The translations under genes and the position numbers were made by a program. Below, piece by piece: positions 55,990-64,000 of a stretch of DNA of 64,000 nt. Within the stretch, counting starts at the first letter, position 1. Each line of letters begins with the position of its first letter. This DNA comes from Paraphaeosphaeria minitans (taxonomy: Eukaryota; Ascomycota; Dothideomycetes; Pleosporales; Didymosphaeriaceae), in contig WJXW01000005.1 of the NCBI GenBank assembly GCA_015832175.1, positions 1,612,001 through 1,676,000 on the forward strand. Reading direction: 5' to 3'. The notes beneath the pieces were generated by a model that worked only from the letters and a program-made list of their open reading frames with translations, ran no database searches and was not told the origin of the DNA.

Positions 55990-56834
55990 GCAGTCTTAAA
56001 GCGGTCTAGAGCTATAGTATCTATAATATTTTTAACTAGCACCTAAGTTAGTAATACCTACCTAGTTTACTTTACTAGCGCCTATTATTATTTTCTTTAG
56101 GTGTTCTTAATATATAGGACTTCCTCTACTTCCTATTTACATAGGTCTAGATCCGCTTCTTCTAGCTTTAGGGCTAGGCCTAGCTAGGCGTTAGCCTAGG
56201 TCTAACTAGGCAAGGGATCGTCTGCTACTTACTTAAGGAAGTTAACGTGGACAGTTTTATAGAGATTACTAGGTAGGTTTAGCGTTACTATAAGCAGGGA
56301 TAGTATAGCTATTATAGTGTACTTAACCTTAAGCTAGTTAAGTTTCTTTTTTAGCTAGTTAGTTTTTATATTACGTAGTAAGAACTATACTTTATTTCTA
56401 ACTTAGAATCGCTCTATAAGGCAGTAGGTATAGTTTATAGCCTCTATAGTGTACTGCTATTTATAGGTAATAGTAGTCTAGGCTAAAACTATCCCTCTCT
56501 TAAAGTAGTCTAGAAAGTGCTTTACCCTTCTAGTGGGGGTATAGGTAGACTTTGCTAGTAAGGGGATTCTCTTAAAGAGATTAATATAATATCTATTTAG
56601 TAGAAGGTTTAGGCTTAGGCCTATAGTAGTAGATACTCTATTATTTAATGTAAGCTAGTAGGCTAGGAGGTAGTCTAGCTAGTCTATTTATTTAAAGTTA
56701 ACTATAATATAGAGAACTAAGAGTACCTCCTAGTTTACCCTCTCTATACTACTGTTAGTCTAGGGGTGGTATACTATAGAGAGGAGTTGTTTTATTTTAG
56801 TTAATTTATATAGTGTAGTCTAGAACTTCCCTAG
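55990..56834 (-). pseudogene. Gypsy-II copy 2 integrase C-terminal half and acidic tail
   Basis: Minus strand from 56834: KFQTTLYKLTKIKQ, then YHPQTNSSMERVNQEVL (the block around the third catalytic residue, Glu of ERVNQ intact), a Leu/Asn-rich helix region, FKRGIVLAQTTI, VRNKVQFLLRNIKTN and KKLNQLKVKYTIIA (integrase C-terminal beta-barrel region), HVNFLKQVADDPLPS, and a chromodomain-like start EVEEVLYI. The same order is known in chromovirus integrases. RIP stops are frequent. Confidence 0.78.
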
Positions 56835-57245
56835 TGTTAAATCCAAGAGGGTAGCTAGTCCTAAAGGGTTAAGGTTGGTTCTCGGGCAGGAGTACTTACG
56901 GAAGGTAGAAGGTCTTGTTAATATAATAGTATCTTGCAAAGTGTAACAAGTTAATAATTTAGTCTACTAGAATCCAAATAATAGATTAATAAATAGATTA
57001 AATATAAGTATAGAGAGTCTATCTTTGCGTTCCTATATACTTTAAGCGATTAGTGGACTAATTACTCTAATTAAACTAATTAAGCACTAATTAGTTACTT
57101 AGTATGTTAAGTGCTTAGTTTAATTAGTTGTCTTAGTGCTCTAATTATACTAATTAGATTATGTGACCTTTTATGCCGTGTTACTTAAATAACAAATGTA
57201 GATATATATAAAAATCCTAAGAGGCCTAGCCTTTAGATCTTAACA
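56835..57245 (-). repeat. 3' LTR of Gypsy-G
   Basis: TGTTAAATCC...GATCTTAACA, 411 bp, U3 of CTAATTA palindromes. It is followed by TTATCTCCCTCCTTGC, the complement of the polypurine tract. Confidence 0.9.
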
Positions 57246-57288
57246 TTATCTCCCTCCTTGCTAGGATTTATTCTTAAATTATGTAACT

Positions 57289-57903
57289 ATGTCTTATGCC
57301 TAGTTATAACTAGAGCTCGCCCTGCGTTATAAGTAGCGTTAGCTTACTCGTACTATGCCCTAATAACTTTCTAAGTCTAGCACTACCTATTACTATTACT
57401 TAACTAATTTTATTAACTCCTTTAGCAAAGTTATAGTTAAGAAATACTTAACGTGCATAAAACATAACTGTGTTTATAAAGTTCACGTTTAGTCTAGAAG
57501 ATATAGGGAATGTGTTTATTAAGGTTAATATTATAATGTACGCGTTTTAGAGTCTAAGTTTAAGCATTTATTAGCGGAGAAAGAGAAATTGCGTATATAG
57601 ATAAAAAAGTTAAGAGAAACGTAGGAGGCTGCGTTTAAGGCTTATAAAAAGGCGTTAGAGAAATTATAGGTTATACGCGCACGTAAAGATTAGTTATATT
57701 AGTAAATAGACTTACTAGATAAGCGTGCTAAAGATATAATAGCAGTTAAGAAGAAGAATATTAAAGAGGCTAAATCTTATAAGGCTGTTAATCTAGTAGT
57801 TAATAAGACTCCTTTAGGTCCCTTCTTGTCCCCTACGACATAGAGCGCTTTTAAGGATTTCTTATTAGAATTCTAGGATAATTTAGTGCCTTTACTGTCT
57901 TAG
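57289..57903 (+). pseudogene. Antisense Cys-rich coiled-coil ORF, F-type copy
   Basis: 204 codons from MSYA at 57289, opposite to pol. It has a His/Cys cluster (YLTCIKHNCVYKVHV, then RRYRECVYQGQYYN, where Tyr fits former Cys) and a long Lys/Glu/Gln coiled-coil-like region: FKHLLAEKEKLRIQIKKL, AAFKAYKKALEKL, RARKDQLYQQIDLLDKRAKD. It ends LLEFQDNLVPLLS. The order CVYKV - second Cys pair - helix - EFQDN matches the C-type copies (SCVYKV ... LEFQDNSATLPS), although the DNA between is not alignable. That points to descent from a real protein. Role is unknown. Confidence 0.58.
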
Positions 57904-57959
57904 GTACAAATGTTATTATGCTATATAGGTTGTTAGTAGAATTCTTTAATCTTTTATTA

Positions 57960-60900
57960 ATAGTTTTCTAGGTAGTTCTCTAGTTCCTAAGTGTTTTTGC
58001 TGTGTAGGTAACCTTTCTACTTAATAAGGTACGCGTTGCTATACTAATTATATTCTAGAATTCTTTTAACCTTAAATTTATTTTCTTCCTTAGTTCTGTG
58101 GTAGAAGGCGGTTCTAACTAGTGTATTAGGGTCTGCTAGTTCTAGTAGTAATATGTGGAATACTAGGTATATCTTTGCATCTAGCGGTAGTTCCAACTTA
58201 TAGTTCACTAGTAATATTTGCTTAGAAATGTAAAATAGTCTAACTTTAATATAATCTAGTTTCTTGTGTTTTTTCTTCTAAGTTTAAAGGTTCTTTGTAA
58301 GTAGATATACTTTATCCCCCTTCTTTAGCTAAGGTGCTATTTTTTGTTTTTAGTTTTAGTATAAAATTAATTGCTGCTAAGCTTTCTTAAGATTCTCTTA
58401 GAGTTGTTAGTGTATTTTCTTTATATTTTCTACTATATCTGTGGCTTCTTTTGCTTTAATTGTTGTAGGAAATTGTTAATTAAAGAGATATAGGTGTCTT
58501 CTATAGTTTGCATAGAATAGTGTATGTCCTAATACTGCTAATACTTTGTTATTATAGGCTAACTGTGCTATAGGTAGTAATAAAACCTAGTTATTCTTTT
58601 AACTATTGCAGTAGATGCGTAGGTATGTTTCTATAGTTTGGTTTATATGTTCTGTCTATCTGTCTATTTATAGATAGTAAGCTGTTAATAGCTTTCGTTT
58701 CGTTCTAAGCAGTGCTATAAGTGTTATCTAATAATTTAACGTAAAGAGCTTGTCTTTGTCGCTAATAATTATTTTTAGGATTCTGTAGTGTCTAATTAGT
58801 TAGTCTAGGATAAGAAAAGCGAGTTCTTTTGCTGTTATTCTTTTAAGGCATAGAATAAGCTTAATATACTTAGTTAGTTAGCAGACTATTACTAGTATAC
58901 TATTGTATTTAATTCCTGTTGTTAGATCCTTAGAGTTTAGAATTCCTATAATAAAATCTATAGTAATGTCTTCCTATAGTGCTATTAGTATTCTAATTAC
59001 TTATATCTCTCTATATTTAAGATATGTGCTATATTTGTTTCTTTAGTATTCTATATATTTGTAGATATATGTTGTTATAGCTTCCTTAATTCTTTTAAAG
59101 GTGTAATTCCTTTAGATAAGTTCTATTGTCTTTGTAATGCCTAGGTGTCCGTACATAGGGTTATTGTGGTATTATTGGATAATCTTAGTCTATAGATGTT
59201 CTAGAACTTCTTAGTTAATTACTAAAAGTTAATTTAGTTCTACTATTAGTTCTAGAGATCTATCTTTAGCTTTGCAAAGGATTGTAGAGAAGGTTTTTAC
59301 TTTTTCTCCTACTAGATTACTTTGTTAGCTAAGAGCGTCTACTTTGCTATTTTCTTTTTTAGCTATATAGATAATTTTAAACTTATACTACCTAGTAGTC
59401 TATAACTATCTTTATTATTATAGCGTAAGTTCTTTTATTATTGTGAACTTTAGAAGGTTCTTATAATCTATGTAGATTTCTAGTGTTAAGTAACTAAGCG
59501 CGTAAATCCTCTAGTGCTTTAAGGCTTTAACTATAGCATAGAGTTCTTTATTATGTACATTGTATTGTGTTTCAGCGTTATTGAATTTATATAAGTAATA
59601 GGCAATTAGGTGCTATTTACTATTATATTCTTATTTAGCGTAGGCGCCTAGCGCAAGATCGCTAGTGTCTGTTTTAAAGCGTAGTAGTTTATCGCTTCTA
59701 AAATAAATAAGGATAGGTTCCATAATACATGCTGTCTTAAGGAGTTAGAATAACATTCTACACTTATTTGTCTATTTAAAGGGTACGTCCTTTTTTATAA
59801 AATTTGTTAGAGGTATTGTGACCTTTACGTAATCTTGGATAAATTGTTAGTTAAATCTATAGAATCCTAAGAATTCTTAGATATTCTTAGCTATCTTTAG
59901 TATTAGCCAGTTCTTAATGCATTTAACTTTACTTAGTGCTATTTTAATTCCTTTTATAGTAATAATGTGTTCTAGGAATTTAAGTTATTTAATATTAAAC
60001 TTATATTTCTTAAGTTTAATGTAAAGGCATGCTTTGTCTAGTGCTTCTAGTACTATCTGTATATACTTAGTGTGGTCTAATTTGTTTTTAGAAAAGACGA
60101 GGATATCGTCCATATATGTAATAATAAATATGTCTAGATGTTTATAGAGTATGTTGTTAATAAGTGCTATAAAAGCTGCTAGTGCATTTGTAAGTCTAAA
60201 TAGCATAACCTTATACTTAAATAGTCTATAGCGTAATTAAAACGCTGTTTTCTATTCTTTACCTTTTTTAATTTGTATAAGGTGGTAACTGTCTCTTAGA
60301 TCTATTATTATAAATATCTTGGCTTAAGATAGTTAATCTTGTAACTTTGTAATATTTAGTAGTAGATATTAGTTCTTTATTATTATGTTATTAAGTTGTT
60401 AGTAGTTAATGCATAGTCTGTCTAATCTATTCTTTTTTTTAATAAATATAAAAGGGCTTACTACTAGTAACTTTAATAGTTATATATATCCTTTCTTAAA
60501 GTTTATCTTAATAAAATTACGTTCTTTAAGGAGTTCTTCTCCTATCTTACTATATAGTGGTCTAAAAGGTGGCGTCTTCCCTTCTTTTAGGTCTATTATA
60601 AGATCCTAGGGTTAATGTTCTAGTAGGTTTGCTTTTCCTTCCTTTTTTGTGAATATGTGTATCTATTTCCTGTACTCTCTTAGTAAGGTAAGGGGTGTAC
60701 TATTGTCCTCCTTTTTGCGCTTCTTAACCTAGTAGTTCCTACTAGCGTCTGCTGAAGTGTGCTTTTGTTTTTTAACTGTCTATTATAGTATTATATTATT
60801 AATAACTCCTTTATCTACTATTATTTTTAGTTAATGCGTAGGCTTTGCTTATAATATATAATTACAGCGTTTAAATAATATTTTCTTTGTACCCTAGTTA

Positions 60901-61720
60901 ATCTATAGGTTGTGTATTATTAACTAAAGTAATCCTAAGACTAACTTATACTTAGATTCTAGTAAGACATCTAAGGTAAGTTCCTCTTTATGTCCTTAGA
61001 CTATTATTGTGGTAGTGACCTCCTAGTATATTTAAGGTGTCTTAGGCATTAGGGATCTATTCGCAATATAAATAATGTAGGGTACTTCTTTCTCTAACAT
61101 TATAAGTCCTACTTATTTTACTATCTAATAAGATATAAAGTTCTTTCCTACTCTTAAGTCTATAAGAGCTTAAGCCTATATTCCTTTAAGCTATACTAGT
61201 AGCTTAACTAATACTGTGCTTACTATAGTATTTAATTTAATAAAGGCGTTTTCTTATCTAAGTTTAGGCCTAAAAAAGACATCTGTTTATATAGGTTATA
61301 GTTAAGTTCTAGTGCCTAGTATACGTTTCTAAGCATCCGCTTCTATTGTTATTTTTAAGTACGTGGCTTATATAGATTATCTTCTTCTTCTTCCTATAAG
61401 GATATTCTTCTGTTTTTCCTCTTACAGTCTTTACTATTTCTATATACTAGTTAAATTAGTAGCTCTATTGTTACTTCTTACGTAGGGTAGTTTATAAAGC
61501 TATCTAAACGTTTAGCTATATAGTAGTATTTACAGTCTTAGTTTAGACACATATACTAGTACGGTTATATATAGTCTCTATTAATAAGTATATTATAGTA
61601 TTTGTTACCCTTTAGCGTAAGGTGAGGAAAGTATTTTACTTGTTATTTATTCTAGAGGTGTTTGTCGCAAGCTATAATAAGGTAGTCTATCTATATCTAT
61701 CTATAGCGTAGTTTCCTTCT
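57960..61720 (-). pseudogene. Gypsy-G pol remnant
   Basis: Right to left: protease at about 61200, RT 60600-59850, RNase H about 59700-59480, integrase about 59200-58400 and chromodomain 58170-58020. The frame is broken by TAA/TAG codons but many fewer bases are changed than in EF or AB. The core of RT stays open (next entry). Confidence 0.85.
59985..60206 (-). pseudogene. Open RT fragment of Gypsy-G with intact YMDD
   Basis: A 73-codon uninterrupted part of the RT palm: MLFRLTNALAAFIALINN (family VMPFGLTNAPA.FQ..IN), then FIITYMDDILVFSKN with both catalytic Asp residues, and KLKKYKFNIK of the thumb side. It is open only because this stretch has few Gln/Trp codons; the sequence continues into stops on both sides, so it is not a gene. 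Confidence 0.85.
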
Positions 61721-61759
61721 AGGTTATTTCTTATTCTCCTTTTTCTCTACCTTATATTA

Positions 61760-63110
61760 TGCGTATATTGGTTCTTTGTAATGTGTTTACATATAGAATT
61801 AGTGTGTAAGATTTTAGTAGTCTAGGTAGTACTTTAGTACGTAGTCTAACTCCTTATTTTTATAGAGTTGTATCCCTTTTGGTGCCTAGTAGGGTTCTAT
61901 ATAGTTCTAAACATTTAGTTTATGCTTAGGTGACATAGGGTTATCTTCTTCCTGCCTACTTTATAGGTAAGGAGTAGGAGATCTTAGTATCTCTTCTACG
62001 TTTTCTATATTGTAGTATATGTTAGAGTTGTCTTCTAAATCTTTATATAGTTATAAGTTAGATAAATCTAATTGCTTACTTTGCTCTAGTGTAACGTGTT
62101 AGTAACTAAATAGCGTTGTAATAACTTCCTATTCCTTATTAGGTTCTTAGTCCTTAATAGTTAGTATATTTAACTTAGTTTAATAGACTTTATTCTTTAA
62201 TCTATAGTTCCTGGCTATATAGCCTAGTTTGCCACATGTAAAGTATTTATAGGTCTTAGTTATTAGTTATTAACTTTTATTAGAGACGCGTTTATTAGGC
62301 TGCTTAGGGCCTATCTTTCCCCCTTTTCCTTTACCTATGTAGTTAAACTAGACATCTTTTATTAGTTTATATCTCTAGTAGTTCCTTAGCTATTACTTTT
62401 AGACAATTCTAATAGGGTTCTTATAAACCACTTTTACTAGTTGTCTAAAGCTTATTGCCCTAGGGTTTTAGTAGAGCTCCTATTGCAATAAAAACTACTC
62501 TCTATTAATCCTAATAGTTTCTTTATATAGTTCCTTAAAGTTAGTAATTTATGCACTACTACGCAAGAGTTCCTTACGTAGTTTCTATTTAAGTCCTTAT
62601 TTATACATATTCTAAAGAGATTTATTGTCCTAGTTAAGTTACACAGCGTATCTGCAAAACTTAGCTATATACTTAGCTACTAATTATTTCTAAATTATAG
62701 TCTAAATCTTTACTTTTGTAATAGAGTCCTTATTAGTAATCCTAAAGAGTTATTTAAGGCATTTCTTAAAGTTATTATAATTTTTAATAATATTAACTGT
62801 ATTAGTATAGTCGTCTGCGTAGTTGTCGTTGTCGTTATTGTAGTCTATTCCTAGGTACTTTTTAAGGTAGGGATAGATCTATAATCCTATATCTCCTTAC
62901 ATATATATTACTGTAAAGATAATCTTTTTCTTATCTTTAAGGGGTTTGTCTAAGTCGAAGAAGTAGAGGTCTAACTAGAGAATCTAGACGTTAGTTTAAG
63001 ATTATTTACTAAAGTAGAGATTAGGTTTATACGCCTTACTGCTATCCTTTATAAGAGTAATCTTAGCGGCACCTAAAGCTGTAGAAGAGGTAGGAGTTTG
63101 TGAAGTACTT
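61760..63110 (-). pseudogene. Gypsy-G gag remnant
   Basis: Minus strand, collinear with Gypsy-EF gag. The zinc-knuckle region is at about 62215-62260, with Cys codons partly intact (the TTTGCCACATGT stretch). Where EF has an ATT microsatellite, G has GTCGTTGTCGTTATTG (62824-62839), i.e. the less mutated parent form. Confidence 0.7.
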
Positions 63111-63129
63111 ATATTAAGGGTGTTTAAGA

Positions 63130-63540
63130 TATTAAATCTAAGAGGGTAGCTAGTCCTAAAGGGTTAAGGTTAGTTCTTAGGCAGGAGTACTTATAGAAAG
63201 TGGAAGGTCTTGTTAATATAATAGTATCTTACAAAGTATAATAAGTTAATAATTTAGTCTGCTAGAATCCAAATAATAGATTAATAAACAGATTAAATAT
63301 AAGTATAGAGAGTCTATTTTTACGTTCCTATATACTTTAAGTAATTAGTAGACTAATCGCTCTAATTAAACTAATTAAGTACTAATTAGTTGCTTAGTAT
63401 ATTAAGTGCTTAGTCTAATTAGTTGTCTTGGCGCTCTAATCACACTAATTAGATCACGTGACCTTTTGTGCCGTGTCACTCGAACAACGAATGTAGATAC
63501 ATATGAAGATCCTGGGAGGCCTAGCCTTCGGATCTTAACA
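63130..63540 (-). repeat. 5' LTR of Gypsy-G
   Basis: TATTAAATCT...GGATCTTAACA, 411 bp, followed by TSD CCTAG. Its U3 contains CACGTGACC and CTCGAACAAC, with CpGs kept, and is less mutated than the 3' LTR. Confidence 0.9.
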
Positions 63541-64000
63541 CCTAGCTAGTCTAAGCCTTTGTCTATAATTAGTAAAGTAGGGAAGCTATAGAACTACTAC
63601 TATATATTACAGAAGTAGGCTACATAGTGCTCTACTATTATAGAAGTTATAGCTTCTAGTTATATATACTTTAATAGCCTATTAGTAATTATAAGTAGGT
63701 ATTACAGTGCTGCTATAGAGGCCTAAGGGAGGTCTACTATAAAATCTATTAAGAGTTACGCCTAGTACTAGTTTATAATTAGAAGTAGCTATAAGAGACT
63801 TTACTACTTTTGCTAGACTATATATACTTCTATATAGTAGTAATTACGCACAAATTAGGCGATGTCTTTAGATATATTATTTTAGTAGTAGTTTTAGTAG
63901 ATAATCTTAAACATAGAGTTCTTTTTAGGATAGCCTATAACTAGAGACTTATGTGCGCGCTATATAATAGTAGTAGTAAGAGGTTCCTAAGCTAGGACCT
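63541..64000 (-). pseudogene. Gypsy-II copy 2 integrase core, continued to window edge
   Basis: Resumes after CCTAG in the same frame as 56834. Minus-strand features: HKSLVIGYPKKNSM (zinc-binding domain side), FVRNYYYIEVYIVQQ (HHCC domain end), LLIDFIVDLP (first catalytic Asp, family IsiDFitdLP), ITNRLLKYI (second Asp, DR.TK, changed to Asn) and LLIIDKGLDQ (SDRG block). The rest of pol lies outside the window. Confidence 0.78.

Larger units (their letters stand above)
53866..56834 (-). mobile_element. Gypsy-II copy 2, left part (3' LTR region, 3' region, integrase end)
   Basis: Starts TGTTATGGGCTAGCC inside Gypsy-H. The 3' LTR end is not clear: possible ends are ATTACA at 54301 or AATAACA at 54554. 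A long pyrimidine tract (about 54318-54355) could be the complement of the polypurine tract. From 54605 it is homologous to copy 1. It is split at 56835 by Gypsy-G with TSD CCTAG and resumes at 63541. Confidence 0.72.
56835..63540 (-). mobile_element. Gypsy-G LTR retrotransposon (F-type chromovirus), complete, minus strand
   Basis: 6706 bp with 411-bp LTRs at both ends (56835-57245, 63130-63540) and perfect TSDs CCTAG (56830-56834, 63541-63545), nested in Gypsy-II copy 2 integrase. It is the least RIP-damaged Gypsy copy: more TpG/CpA survive, and it has the only intact RT active-site box. It carries antisense ORF, chromodomain, integrase, RNase H, RT, protease and gag from left to right. Confidence 0.9.

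Noticed and set aside
60409..60609. 66-codon + strand open frame
   Set aside because: Antisense shadow of Gypsy-G RT.

Overview
The window comes from a filamentous ascomycete (Pezizomycotina, probably a Sordariomycete-like fungus). It has two parts. Positions 1 to about 6300 are GC-balanced, gene-bearing DNA. From about 6330 to the end lies an unbroken AT-rich block dominated by TpA, in which CpA and TpG are strongly depleted and every coding frame is full of TAA/TAG codons where Gln or Trp codons once stood. That is the signature of repeat-induced point mutation (RIP). No intact host gene was found in the AT-rich block.

Left part: the window opens in the last 92 codons of a Vps10/sortilin-type vacuolar sorting receptor (+ strand). 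A convergent, apparently complete, single-exon secreted subtilisin-like protease lies at 2014-3420 (- strand). The remaining ~4.6 kb holds microsatellites and three short minisatellites but no gene I can support.

Right part: a nested stack of dead LTR retrotransposons, resolved by LTR ends (TG...CA) and 5-bp target-site duplications (TSDs). Gypsy-D (+, from 6675) is split by Gypsy-AB (8527-16749, TSD GTGAA), which contains a stray LTR of another subfamily (14774-15185). Then come an unidentified repeat R1, a minus-strand Gypsy-EF with mismatched LTRs (20537-27117), unidentified DNA, and a second R1 copy split by Copia-1 (29164-36405, minus, TSD CTAGT). A long (TAG)n tract joins R1 to a fragment of a second Gypsy family (Gypsy-II copy 1, minus). 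After this, the window enters a multi-level nest of elements whose right halves lie beyond position 64000: Copia-3 (+, from 39654) is interrupted by Copia-2 (minus, from 42804), that by Gypsy-H (minus, from 48758), and that by a gag-only element I (50160-53320, TSD GTTTT) and by Gypsy-II copy 2 (from 53866), itself split by full-length Gypsy-G (56835-63540, TSD CCTAG).

The most interesting signal is a cysteine-rich, Lys/Glu-rich reading frame antisense to pol, at the 3' end of every Gypsy-I element whose 3' region is present. It is recognisable at protein level in three subfamilies whose nucleotide sequences have diverged. Copia-1/-2 and Gypsy-II carry other candidate antisense frames in the same place, with weaker support. 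The LTRs of Gypsy-I share one TATA-R-U5 module but carry different palindromic tandem arrays in U3, which suggests enhancer replacement. All readings of decayed proteins treat TAA/TAG as former Gln/Trp codons and were made by eye.
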